Positions 25,663-34,907 of a DNA stretch of 64,000 nucleotides are shown one piece after another. The DNA lies in the NCBI GenBank assembly GCA_035714085.1, contig DASTMP010000241.1, positions 1 to 64,000 of the forward strand. The letters are read 5' to 3'. Position numbers and translations under genes: made by a program. The notes below the pieces were generated by a model. It saw only the letters and a list, made by a program, of their open reading frames with translations. It searched no databases and was not told the origin of the DNA. Position 1 is the stretch's first letter. Every line of letters starts with the position of its first letter. Source of the DNA: JAJVID01 sp035714085. Its GTDB lineage: Bacteria; Acidobacteriota; Blastocatellia; RBC074.

Positions 25663-26475
25663 ATGAAGCCGACTTACAAAGTCTTACCGCTTCAACAATT
25701 ATCATCAAAACAACTTCGGGCTTTTTCAAGCCGAGATAAAGAAGCGACTTTATTGTGGATCGAATGCGGTTCCTGCAATGGCGAATCAATGGCGATTCTT
25801 GGCGCGGAAGGACCGGGCAAGACAGGCGACAATCTGTCCGACTTTCTGACAAGCGAGCAAGTAAGACTGCTCTGGCATCCATCGCTCTCCGAGACCACGC
25901 CGAAAGAGGCCGCCGAAATCATTGACCGCATCCTGGCTGGCGAAGAGGAACTAACGATCCTCTGTGTCGAAGGCAGTATCATCAACGGCCCGCATGGAAC
26001 GGGGATGTACGATACATTCGACAGCCGGCCAAAGCGCGACATCATCCGCGAGTTATGCGCCCAAGCCGAATATGTGATCGCGATGGGCGTTTGCGCCGCC
26101 TTCGGCGGGATTCCTGCGGCGGCGCCGAACCCCACCGAAAGCTGTGGCCTGCAATTCTCCAACGAACAGCCTGGCGGCCTGCTCGCCCCAGGGTGGAGAT
26201 CGATAGCGGGTCTGCCGGTAATCAATATTTCCGGTTGCCCGGCGGACGCCAAGACGATGATCAAGACCATGAGCATGATCCTTGACGGAGCGCCGCTCGA
26301 ACTTGACAAATTCAATCGGCCAGTGACCGTCGGCCCTTGCTTGTCGGACGGCGCCAATAAGCGCTGCGGGACAGCCGAGAAAGTCGGTTATTCCTGCGTC
26401 GGGTGCATCGGCGCGAAGTTCCCTCTTAACAAGCCGCTGTTCCGCCAGGTGGAGCGGCCGAAGAAGGAACCATAG
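25663..26475 (+). CDS. [NiFe] hydrogenase small subunit, short form
   Basis: 270 residues, no Tat signal, so cytoplasmic. It carries electrons from the NiFe site through FeS clusters. Proximal cluster ligands: C35 and C38 (ECGSCNG), C144 (GVCAAFGG) and C192 (SGCPAD). LLWHPSL, EGSIINGPHGTG and ESCGLQFSNEQPGGLL resemble group 2 uptake hydrogenases. After residue 220 it differs: the segment that normally supplies the distal cluster His/Cys ligands is about 35 residues shorter (C226, C235, then C245-x2-C248 in SCVGCIGAKFP), so fewer clusters are expected. The ATG has no clear ribosome site. First gene of the three-gene operon. Confidence 0.87.
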   Translation: MKPTYKVLPLQQLSSKQLRAFSSRDKEATLLWIECGSCNGESMAILGAEGPGKTGDNLSDFLTSEQVRLLWHPSLSETTPKEAAEIIDRILAGEEELTILCVEGSIINGPHGTGMYDTFDSRPKRDIIRELCAQAEYVIAMGVCAAFGGIPAAAPNPTESCGLQFSNEQPGGLLAPGWRSIAGLPVINISGCPADAKTMIKTMSMILDGAPLELDKFNRPVTVGPCLSDGANKRCGTAEKVGYSCVGCIGAKFPLNKPLFRQVERPKKEP

Positions 26476-26546
26476 ACGCTCCCGCAATGCGAAATGTCAT
26501 TTTTGCCAGCCGGCTGACATTCCGCCGGGGGGTGGAGAATTGGGGA

Positions 26547-28082
26547 ATGGCCAGGCGAATTATCAAGATGGATCTGAATCGTGTCGAAGGCGACCTCGAA
26601 ATCAAGTTGGAGGTCGACGACCACACGGTCACCGACGCCTGGTGCGTGGGCACGATGTACCGAGGCTTTGAGCAGATTCTCCTCGGGCGCGATCCCAAAG
26701 ACGCGCTCGTCATCACGCCTCGCATCTGCGGCATTTGCAGCACGTCGCAGCTCTACGCCGCCACCTCGGCGCTGGAGGTGGCTTTTCAATCTCCGCTGGC
26801 CCCTAACGGCACACGCATTCGCAATCTCTGTCTGATGGCGGAGGCGGTGATGAGCGACGCGCGACATACGTTCCTGATGTTCGCGCCTGACCTCTGCAAT
26901 GACGCGTATCGAGGCCAGCCGCTCTATGACGAGGCGCTCGCCCTCTTTGAGCCTCCGTTCAAAGGTCGCGTCGCCATAGAGACCGTCCAAAATTCAAAAC
27001 AGATCCTGGGCATTGTCATCGCCTTCGGAGGACAGTGGCCCCATGCGACTTATATGGCGCCGGGCGGCGTGACCTGCGAGCTGACGCTTGAGACTCTGGC
27101 AGCCTGTCTGACGGCGATTGACTCCTATACGGAATGGTACGAGCGGGTGGCGCTGGGCTGTAGCTCAGAGCGATGGCTCGCGCTGCGCACGATGGATGAC
27201 TTCTTCGCGTGGCTCGATGAGGACGACGCTCGTCAGCGGAGCGCCGTGGGAGTCTTCACGCGCTTCGGCCGCGCGCTCGGCCTGCATCGGACTGGCTTGG
27301 GCACACTGCATTTGCTCAGCGCCGGCTGTTACTACGATCCAGAACAATGGCGCCCGCCATTCGCAGAGCGCCATTGCCTGCTACCCGCCGGTTTCTACAA
27401 CGGGCAGACGCGCCAGGTCGAACCCTTCGACCTGGGTGAGGTCGCTGAGCATGTGCGCTACTCCTGGTACGTTGATTACGGTGGCGGACGCCATCCGTGG
27501 GAGGGCGAAACACAGCCTGATTATCAATCGGAGAACGATCGTTACACATACGCCAAGGCCCCGCGCTACCGGGATCAGGTCGTGCAACTCGGCCCCCTGT
27601 CAGACCTGGTGATTGCCGGAGACTCATTGCTCACTTCCTTCTTCCAGGCGGAGGGCGCGAATACCTGGCTAAGGCAATTCGCGCGATTACACCGGCCCGT
27701 CTCTCTGCTTCAGCAAATGCGTCGCACAGTGATGGAGTTGCAACAACATTTCAATGAGCCGACCTTCATCAAATCGAACCCGGGAACAGAGGGCGCCGGT
27801 TGTGGCTTGATCAACGCCGCGCGCGGTAGCCTGGGGCATTGGGTGCAGATCAAAGACGGCCGGATCGCCAATTATCAGGTGATCACGCCGACCAGTTGGA
27901 ACGGAGCGCCGCGCGATTCATCGGGCCGCCGCGGGCACTGGGAGGAGAGCTTCATCGGCCTTGAGATCAAAGACCTCGATAATCCGATTGAATTGTGTCA
28001 CGTCGTCCGCTCTCACGACGCGTGCCTCGTCTGCACAGTGCATTTCACGAAGAGCGGGAAGAAGAGGACTTTTCTCGTTTGA
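26547..28082 (+). CDS. [NiFe] hydrogenase large (catalytic) subunit
   Basis: 511 residues from the ATG at 26547 (GGAG 9 nt upstream); an in-frame ATG at 26487 has no ribosome site. It splits or makes H2 at a Ni-Fe(CN)2CO centre. L1 motif RICGIC (C61, C64), L2 motif DACLVC (C493, C496), and RVEGD with the proton-transfer Glu. GGQWPHATYMAPGGV and LGCSSERW resemble group 2 enzymes. Oddities: the His usually four residues after the second L1 Cys is Gln (CSTSQ), and the usual DPC of L2 is DAC. A 12-residue tail after H499 should be removed by the protease encoded next. It overlaps that gene by 1 nt. Confidence 0.9.
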   Translation: MARRIIKMDLNRVEGDLEIKLEVDDHTVTDAWCVGTMYRGFEQILLGRDPKDALVITPRICGICSTSQLYAATSALEVAFQSPLAPNGTRIRNLCLMAEAVMSDARHTFLMFAPDLCNDAYRGQPLYDEALALFEPPFKGRVAIETVQNSKQILGIVIAFGGQWPHATYMAPGGVTCELTLETLAACLTAIDSYTEWYERVALGCSSERWLALRTMDDFFAWLDEDDARQRSAVGVFTRFGRALGLHRTGLGTLHLLSAGCYYDPEQWRPPFAERHCLLPAGFYNGQTRQVEPFDLGEVAEHVRYSWYVDYGGGRHPWEGETQPDYQSENDRYTYAKAPRYRDQVVQLGPLSDLVIAGDSLLTSFFQAEGANTWLRQFARLHRPVSLLQQMRRTVMELQQHFNEPTFIKSNPGTEGAGCGLINAARGSLGHWVQIKDGRIANYQVITPTSWNGAPRDSSGRRGHWEESFIGLEIKDLDNPIELCHVVRSHDACLVCTVHFTKSGKKRTFLV

Positions 28083-28537
28083 TGATTCATGTAATCTGCT
28101 TCGGCAATCTCTGGCAAGGCGACGACGGCTTTGGCGTTCGGGTGTTTCAGCGCTTATGTGACCGGAGCGATTGGCCCGCTCACGTCAAGATGTTCGAAAC
28201 GGGCACGGCGGGACTTGCCGCCCTCGATTACTTTGAGGATTGCCGCAAAGTGGTGATCGTGGACGCGCTCAAGACTGGCGGCGCGCCAGGCCGCGTCAGT
28301 CGTTTAGCGTTGGACGAGATAGACCTGCCCGATGAAGCGTATAGTCTCCACCAACTTGGAGTTAACCATCTGCTGGCGGCGATGAAGGCTGCCTTCGCCG
28401 GGCGCGATACGCCGGAGATCGTGGTGATCGGCGCGGAGGTCGACGAGATTGATCCTTTCACTGACCGGCTCAGTCCAGCGCTGGAAGCCGCGCTGGAGCC
28501 GGTAGTCGGGTTGATCATAGATGAATGCGCAATTTGA
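28082..28537 (+). CDS. Hydrogenase maturation protease
   Basis: 151 residues, the family's usual size (HupD/HyaD/HycI type). It cuts the C-terminal tail of the large subunit after nickel insertion. Seen: GNLWQGDDGFGVRV (nickel-sensing acid in DDG instead of the usual DEG), VVIVDAL (second ligand Asp) and SLHQLG (third ligand His). Its ATG shares one base with the TGA of the large subunit gene. No hyp genes for metal insertion occur in this window, so they must be elsewhere. Confidence 0.9.
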   Translation: MIHVICFGNLWQGDDGFGVRVFQRLCDRSDWPAHVKMFETGTAGLAALDYFEDCRKVVIVDALKTGGAPGRVSRLALDEIDLPDEAYSLHQLGVNHLLAAMKAAFAGRDTPEIVVIGAEVDEIDPFTDRLSPALEAALEPVVGLIIDECAI

Positions 28538-28544
28538 GGTTGAT

Positions 28545-28931
28545 TCAAGCTCTGTCAGCCTCAGAGGTCAATCGCTCCATATGCGCTTTGCCCCAGAGGC
28601 GAACACCCTCGACCAGAGGCAATACCGATCGCCCGTACTCTGTCAGCGAATACTCGACGGGAGCTGGGATCACGCCCTTCGGCTGCCGATGCGCGATCCC
28701 GTCGCTCACTAACTCACGTAGTTGCTGAGTGAGCACCTTCTGCGAGATGCCGGGCATGACCTTTCGAAGCGCCGCGAAGTGCTTCGGTGATTCCGCCAGC
28801 CAGTACACGATGATCAACTTCCATTTACCGCCGATTGCCGCCAGCGCGGCAGTCAGCGGGCACCCGCCCACCGGATTGGGGCGCCGAAGGTGAGTATGGT
28901 TACCTAAAGGTGCCTTCTTGATGGAGTTCAT
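28545..28931 (-). CDS. HxlR-family transcriptional regulator
   Basis: 128 residues from the ATG at 28931. CPLTAALAAIGGKWKLIIVY begins the winged-helix domain, with the signature Cys; FAALRKVMPGISQKVLTQQL holds the recognition helix; VEYSLTEYGRSVLPLV ends it. HxlR proteins respond to aldehydes, quinones or redox state, often through that Cys. It ends 7 bp from the hydrogenase protease gene (convergent) and faces the next gene divergently, so it probably controls the chimeric/NIPSNAP genes. A perfect -10 box sits 7 nt upstream, suggesting a leaderless mRNA. Confidence 0.88.
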   Translation of the reverse strand: MNSIKKAPLGNHTHLRRPNPVGGCPLTAALAAIGGKWKLIIVYWLAESPKHFAALRKVMPGISQKVLTQQLRELVSDGIAHRQPKGVIPAPVEYSLTEYGRSVLPLVEGVRLWGKAHMERLTSEADRA

Positions 28932-28938
28932 AGGCAAG

Positions 28939-28944
28939 ATTATA
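28939..28944 (-). promoter_or_regulatory. -10 box for leaderless HxlR transcript
   Basis: On the minus strand TATAAT (28944 to 28939) is followed by 7 nt and then the ATG at 28931. The start codon should therefore be at or next to the transcription start. No ribosome site is visible. Confidence 0.5.
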
Positions 28945-29001
28945 TTCCTTCTCGACGAGGTTACGCATCGGATTATTGCATACCGCCAGTGGAGGCAATC
29001 C

Positions 29002-29646
29002 ATGAGAGTAGAAGTCGGAAGCTATAGAATCAAACCGGGGCGCCGCGAGGATCTCATCCGGTTGCGAATTTTTCTCTTGATATGCGGCATGGTTGTCATC
29101 TTGCAACCCCTTCATGGACTGACGCAGATGAATTCAGGCGCGTCAGAAACAAGCCTTCAGCGCGCTCCAACGGAACGGGATGGGCGCCAAGATTTTGATT
29201 TCGAGATTGGCTCTTGGAAAACTCACCTGTCGCGGCTCCTGCATCCTCTGACCGGCTCCACTACCTGGGTCGAATATGATGGCGTCACAGTTGTCCGAAA
29301 GGTTTGGAATGGCCGCGCCAATCTGGTGGAGCTCGTGGCCGATGGCCCATCAGGTCACTTCGAAGGTCTGAGCCTACGTCTATACAATCCCCAATCCCGC
29401 CAGTGGAGCCTTAACTTTGCAAGCAGCCAAAGTGGCGCTCTAAGCCAGCCGACGATCGGCGACTTCAAAAATGGGCGCGGCGAGTTTTTCAGCCAGGAAA
29501 CATATAACGGCCGAGCCATCTTTGTTCGATTTGTTATCTCGGACATAACTCCCAATTCATGCCGATTTGAACAGGCGTTCTCGGATGATGGGGGCAAGAC
29601 ATGGGAAGCAAACTGGATCGCGACAGACACGCGGGTGAAAGAATGA
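29002..29646 (+). CDS. Secreted unknown protein fused to a NIPSNAP fragment
   Basis: Up to 214 residues from the ATG at 29002. Residues 1-20 (MRVEVGSYRIKPGRREDLIR) copy the start of the NIPSNAP gene at 29712. From residue 21 on (a TTG at 29062) the sequence RIFLLICGMVVILQPLHGLTQ is a signal peptide, so the native start of the secreted protein was probably that TTG. The mature part (DFDFEIGSWKTHLSRL, VEYDGVTVVRKVWNG, SLRLYNPQSRQWSLNF, SDDGGKTWEANWI) resembles DUF1579-like secreted proteins of unknown function. Which start is used decides whether it is exported. Confidence 0.7.
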   Translation: MRVEVGSYRIKPGRREDLIRLRIFLLICGMVVILQPLHGLTQMNSGASETSLQRAPTERDGRQDFDFEIGSWKTHLSRLLHPLTGSTTWVEYDGVTVVRKVWNGRANLVELVADGPSGHFEGLSLRLYNPQSRQWSLNFASSQSGALSQPTIGDFKNGRGEFFSQETYNGRAIFVRFVISDITPNSCRFEQAFSDDGGKTWEANWIATDTRVKE

Positions 29647-29711
29647 CCTGACAAAGCCTGCTTAATTCCAATTCAGATTATTCCACAACGCCTAAGCATA
29701 GGAGATTGGCA

Positions 29712-30044
29712 ATGATAGTAGAAGTCCGAAGCTATAGAATCATACCTGGGCGTCGCGAGGAGTTTATCAAGCTCTTCGAAACGCGAGCCATACCAGCGCT
29801 ACGTTCGCATGGGATGAAAATACTCGGTCCGTTGCTCGATCTTGAGAATCCCAACAAACTCGTCTGGTTGCGAAGTTTTCCTTCACTTGATGAACGAGAT
29901 CGAATGAAGAACGCCTTCTACGAAGGCGAATTCTGGAAGAATGAACTGGAATCCATCGCCATGCCGATGATCGACAGTTATGACGTCATCCTTTGCGAGA
30001 CTTCGCCCGGTTACGTGTTCGATGGACCCCGAGAGGCGTCCTAA
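29712..30044 (+). CDS. NIPSNAP-family protein
   Basis: 110 residues from the ATG at 29712 (AGGAG upstream). It shows the dimeric alpha+beta-barrel pattern: MIVEVRSYRIIPGRREEFI, ...ILGPLLDLENPNKLVWLRSF, DERDRMKNAFYEGEFW. NIPSNAP proteins are small, often stress-linked, with no defined reaction in bacteria. Its first 60 bp are copied at the front of the previous gene. Probably transcribed with that gene and controlled by the divergent HxlR regulator (inference). Confidence 0.85.
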   Translation: MIVEVRSYRIIPGRREEFIKLFETRAIPALRSHGMKILGPLLDLENPNKLVWLRSFPSLDERDRMKNAFYEGEFWKNELESIAMPMIDSYDVILCETSPGYVFDGPREAS

Positions 30045-30130
30045 TCGAGGCCGGGTCGATCACCGGCTTCGCGGCTGAACAGGCGAACTTCGGCGTTCAG
30101 AGGTAATGGTTTCAGTGGGTTTGCAAGATG

Positions 30131-30151
30131 TTTAGCGCCGAGGGCGCTAAA
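30131..30151. repeat. Perfect hairpin after the NIPSNAP gene
   Basis: TTTAGCGCC (30131-30139), a 3-nt loop, GGCGCTAAA (30143-30151). It lies 86 bp after the NIPSNAP stop, before the convergent YqcC-like gene. No T-run of length, so terminator function is uncertain. Confidence 0.45.
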
Positions 30152-30227
30152 TGTTAATAGGTATTGTACACCCGTTCAAGATGCGCGCCAGACGGCCCGG
30201 AACTGAGTGGGCGCCGCTCACTGACGT

Positions 30228-30572
30228 TCAGCCGAAGAACCATCTTCGGGAACCCAACCTGACGATCTCGTCAAACTCCGAGAGCAATGCGACTAGCCTT
30301 TGCGCCTGATCATCGCCATCGAATTCGCGTACCGCTTGAGCGCCATTGTGGCTGTCTCGTGGAAGCTCCTCTCCCGTCTCGATCAGGCTGTTGACCCTTG
30401 GGATGAAGATGAATTGCAGCCATTGGCTGAAGGTCATGGTGTCCATGGCGAATGCCGAGCGAAATTCATATTGCTCTGGCCGCAAGGGTTCGCTTTGCCA
30501 ATAGCCGATTCGCTTCATCTCATGCTCGATCTCGGCGATCTTCGCTTGAATGCGATCCCGCGTAGTCCGCAT
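30228..30572 (-). CDS. YqcC family protein (DUF446)
   Basis: 114 residues, the family's usual length, with AAGGAGG upstream of the ATG. Motifs: IAEIEHEMKRIGYW, EQYEFRSAFAMDTMTFSQWLQFIFIPRV and LVALLSEFDEIVRL match YqcC/DUF446, an all-helical small protein found near the tRNA pseudouridine synthase gene truC in enterobacteria. Its function is unproven. Here it stands alone, converging on the NIPSNAP gene. Confidence 0.85.
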   Translation of the reverse strand: MRTTRDRIQAKIAEIEHEMKRIGYWQSEPLRPEQYEFRSAFAMDTMTFSQWLQFIFIPRVNSLIETGEELPRDSHNGAQAVREFDGDDQAQRLVALLSEFDEIVRLGSRRWFFG

Positions 30573-31126
30573 CGGTTGTTCCTCCTTGTTCTTTGGCTGA
30601 CCTTGTTGGGCCTCGGGGCTGGGGCTTCCGTGAATCTGGCAGACGCAATTTATACATCAGGCTGGTATTCGGACACAAACAACCTTTCTGACGCCCCGTT
30701 TGCTTTTTACTGATGCGCCACATATCATAATTATTCGCTCGGGCGGCCACGTTGCGAGCGAATTCCAGTAGCATTCGAAACAGTCAATGACCGGAGATCG
30801 GAACCACAACCAAAAGCCTGCCGCGGCGATGCGCTGTCGCGCCGGGTTCGAGCCGTCATTAACTCCTCATAGTCATTCGTCTCTCTCCTGGCGACACTCA
30901 TCCAAATCGTTTGGCAAATCGTTTGGCGAATCGTCCGGCCACTCATCGTCCATATCGGCGTCCGGCCTGTCGCAATCGCGCCTGTCGCAATCGCGCCTGT
31001 CGCAATCGTGTTGGACCTGGTGGTGGTAGTCGCCGGGCGTCGCTCCCTGGATATTCAAATCATCGCCCAAACATTCATACTATCTTTATTCTTGATTTCC
31101 ATAAGAAAGGCGGGTTTCATAGCATT
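30573..31126. other. Intergenic region before serA with a 15-bp tandem repeat
   Basis: 554 bp without a gene. It holds near-repeats of AAATCGTTTGGC-type at about 30901-30930 and three tandem copies of a 15-bp unit (CCTGTCGCAATCGCG) at 30966-31010. The serA frame is open back to 30911, but this is repeat-derived (CRNRA repeats) and not part of serA. It should contain the promoter of the amino-acid supraoperon; no clear boxes or attenuator found. Confidence 0.55.
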
Positions 31127-32707
<1,581 letters not shown>

Positions 32708-32710
32708 CTT

Positions 32711-33040
32711 ATGAAATTCAACGCGCCTCTAATGGCAAAAATAGCTTTCATTGGAGCGTGGCTTGGCTTTCTGGCGGTTGTCTGGATCTATGCTGGATTC
32801 ATGAATCTTGCGCCGGAACCGCTCAGTCCGTTTTCGAGTCTTTGGGGGCCGGTATTTGTGACGCTGATGGGGTTGGGTGTGGCGAGTATCGTTCTGAGTT
32901 TATTCGCTCTCGAGCAGCTCGGTTCAGACGAGCGCAAGATGGCGATTGGCGGAATCATTGGCGGCGCGTTGGTAATTGGGGGAGTGGGTCTGTTCATCTG
33001 GTTGGTAAGCGATATGATGAGCCATCTCCTGAAATTCTAA
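32711..33040 (+). CDS. Small membrane protein, unknown
   Basis: 109 residues with three hydrophobic segments (about 9-28, 42-66 and 77-100) and few polar loops. It begins 3 bp after the serA stop, so it is probably translated with serA. I do not recognise the family; the tail MMSHLLKF is cytoplasmic or periplasmic depending on topology. Confidence 0.65.
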   Translation: MKFNAPLMAKIAFIGAWLGFLAVVWIYAGFMNLAPEPLSPFSSLWGPVFVTLMGLGVASIVLSLFALEQLGSDERKMAIGGIIGGALVIGGVGLFIWLVSDMMSHLLKF

Positions 33041-33109
33041 GCCTTATCCACGGCGCCTCCGTGGGTTGGAGCGGCGGAATGAAAGCTGTAAAAGATTGCT
33101 CTAGACTCC

Positions 33110-33868
33110 ATGCTGGCTAAGAGAATCATCCCATGTCTCGACGTTGACCGTGGTCGCGTGGTTAAAGGCATCAGCTTTGTCAATCTGGTCGACGCCGGGG
33201 ACCCGGTCGAACAGGGCGCCAGATACGATAGCGAAGGCGCCGACGAGCTTGTCTTTCTGGACATCACGGCCTCGTCAGACCGGCGCGAGATCGTGGCCGA
33301 TATGGTTCGCCGCGTGGCCGACCGCGTCTTCATCCCCTTCACTGTTGGCGGCGGCGTCCGCACGGTCGACGACATTCGCGCGATTTTGAAGGCCGGCGCG
33401 GATAAGATTTCGGTCAACACCGCCGCCGTGCAGAACCCGGACCTGATCCGCGAAGGCGCCGAGCGTTTCGGCGCGCAATGCATTGTCGTGGCAATTGACG
33501 CCAAACGCCGCGCCGCTTCGCCGGGCTGGGAAGTCTACCTGCACGGGGGGCGCACGCCGACGGGCATCGACGCGGTTGAATGGGCGCGCCGGGCGTCTGA
33601 ACTGGGCGCGGGAGAGATTTTACTGACCAGCATGGATTGCGATGGCCACAAAGATGGCTATGATTTGGAATTGACGCGCGCGGTCGCAGAAGCCGTAAAC
33701 ATCCCCGTCATCGCTTCGGGCGGCGCGGGCAAACTCGAACACCTTTTCGACGCCTTGACAATAGGCAAGGCGAGCGCGGCGCTGGCCGCTTCGATCTTCC
33801 ATTTCGGGGAGTTCACGATCGGCGAGGCGAAGCGGTACTTGCGCGAACGCGGAGCGCTTATGAGATAA
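33110..33868 (+). CDS. hisF: Imidazole glycerol phosphate synthase, cyclase subunit
   Basis: 252 residues, a full (beta/alpha)8 barrel. HisF uses ammonia from HisH to turn PRFAR into imidazole glycerol phosphate and AICAR. Catalytic D11 (IIPCLDVD) and D130 (VAIDAKRR) are present, with phosphate-binding TVGGGVRT and VIASGGAG. hisH and the other his genes are not in the window. It is followed by hisIE, which performs two earlier steps of the pathway; a repeat array fills the gap. Confidence 0.95.
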   Translation: MLAKRIIPCLDVDRGRVVKGISFVNLVDAGDPVEQGARYDSEGADELVFLDITASSDRREIVADMVRRVADRVFIPFTVGGGVRTVDDIRAILKAGADKISVNTAAVQNPDLIREGAERFGAQCIVVAIDAKRRAASPGWEVYLHGGRTPTGIDAVEWARRASELGAGEILLTSMDCDGHKDGYDLELTRAVAEAVNIPVIASGGAGKLEHLFDALTIGKASAALAASIFHFGEFTIGEAKRYLRERGALMR

Positions 33869-33877
33869 GGATTGGCC

Positions 33878-33970
33878 AGGTGTCAGGTGTCAGGTAAGAA
33901 TCTGCCGCGTCGTTCTTTTACTGAAACCTGAAACCTGAAACCTGAAACCTGAAACCTGAAACCTGAAACG
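33878..33970. repeat. Heptamer arrays between hisF and hisIE
   Basis: Two GTGTCAG-type units (33878-33895) are followed by seven CTGAAAC heptamers (33921-33969). The arms are near-complementary (GGTTTCAG versus GGTGTCAG). The right array ends 6 bp before the hisIE ATG at 33976, leaving no ribosome site. Confidence 0.75.
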
Positions 33971-33975
33971 TGACT

Positions 33976-34782
33976 ATGTCAGAGTTGTTGATTCAGAATC
34001 TGAAGTTTGATGATCGCGGGTTGATTACGGCCGTCGTACAGGATGACGACAGTGACGAAATCCTGATGGTAGCGCACATGAACGCCGAGAGTCTGGCGAA
34101 GACTTTGCAGACGGGCGAGACCTGGTTCTGGAGCCGCTCGCGGCAGGAGCTTTGGCACAAAGGCGCGACCTCGGGGGCCATTCAGCGGGTCGTCGATCTC
34201 CGCCTCGATTGCGACGGCGACGCGCTGCTCGTGCGGGTCAATCCGAACGGGCCGGCCTGTCACACCGGCGAACGCTCGTGCTTCTACCGTGGCGCGCAAG
34301 ACGTCGAAGCGGCGAAGCCCGAAGAGCCTGTGAAGGTCTATGAGATGAGTGGGGAGATGAGCGGGGAGATGAGTGGGGAGATGAGTGGGGAGAAGGTGAG
34401 GGAAAAGGACGGCCCATTACTTAAACGTGTGGAGTCGCAGGTATCGCTGGTCAGTGTAGCCGCAATGGATTTGGGGATACAGCTTCAGGACCTCTTCAAA
34501 CTTATCCAGGAGCGGAAGGACCAGCGACCCGAAGGCTCCTATACGAGCTACCTGTTCAACAGCGGCATCGACAAGATACTCAAGAAAGTCGGCGAGGAAT
34601 CCGCCGAGACGATCATCGCGGCGAAGAACGCCGGCGATGACGAAGGCCGTAAACAACTCTCCTCCGAGATCAGCGACCTGCTTTACCATTTGATGGTCCT
34701 GATGGTCGAACGCGACGTGAGTCTGTACGACATCGCCGCCGAATTGAGCGCCCGCGCGGGCAAAACGGCGAACCCGAAATAG
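33976..34782 (+). CDS. hisI: Bifunctional phosphoribosyl-AMP cyclohydrolase / phosphoribosyl-ATP pyrophosphatase
   Basis: 268 residues (HisIE). The N-terminal cyclohydrolase (to about 115) has MVAHMNAESL, WFWSRSRQELWHKG and the zinc-site segments DCDGDALL and ACHTGERSCF. The C-terminal pyrophosphatase (about 165-260) has SYTSYLF, KKVGEESAE and SDLLYHLMVLM. Together they catalyse steps 2 and 3 of histidine synthesis. The linker contains EMSG four times, encoded by a perfect-length 12-bp tandem repeat, so linker length may vary between strains. Start ATG 33976 (GTG 33970 possible); no ribosome site because a repeat array abuts it. Confidence 0.94.
   Translation: MSELLIQNLKFDDRGLITAVVQDDDSDEILMVAHMNAESLAKTLQTGETWFWSRSRQELWHKGATSGAIQRVVDLRLDCDGDALLVRVNPNGPACHTGERSCFYRGAQDVEAAKPEEPVKVYEMSGEMSGEMSGEMSGEKVREKDGPLLKRVESQVSLVSVAAMDLGIQLQDLFKLIQERKDQRPEGSYTSYLFNSGIDKILKKVGEESAETIIAAKNAGDDEGRKQLSSEISDLLYHLMVLMVERDVSLYDIAAELSARAGKTANPK
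34342..34389 (+). repeat. 12-bp tandem repeat in the hisIE linker
   Basis: Four copies of GAGATGAGTGGG (one with a T-to-C change), each encoding EMSG, between the two enzyme domains. The 12-bp period keeps the frame whatever the copy number. Confidence 0.9.
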
Positions 34783-34905
34783 GGGAGCGGGAGAGCGAGG
34801 GAGCGGGAGAGCGGGAGAAAAGGAGAGTAGGAGAAAATCATATCTTCCACTCTCTCGCTCTCCCGCTCTCCCGCTCCCTCGCTCTCCCGCTCTCCCGCTC
34901 TCAAG
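34783..34905. repeat. Inverted G-rich/C-rich arrays between hisIE and trpE
   Basis: GGGAGCGGGAGAGC-type units start right after the hisIE stop (34780-34782). Complementary GCTCTCCCGCTCCC-type units run to 34903, a few nt before the trpE ATG (34908). As RNA this would form one long imperfect hairpin that places the stop and start codons side by side. No ribosome site is seen for trpE. Confidence 0.8.
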
Positions 34906-34907
34906 AT

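Noticed and set aside
30911..31126. Longer N-terminus of serA
   Set aside because: The extension is a translated 15-bp tandem repeat; SerA homologues begin at the MKILI start at 31127.
33878..33970. CRISPR or phage attachment site
   Set aside because: Simple heptamer tandem repeats without spacers, integrase or duplicated flank.
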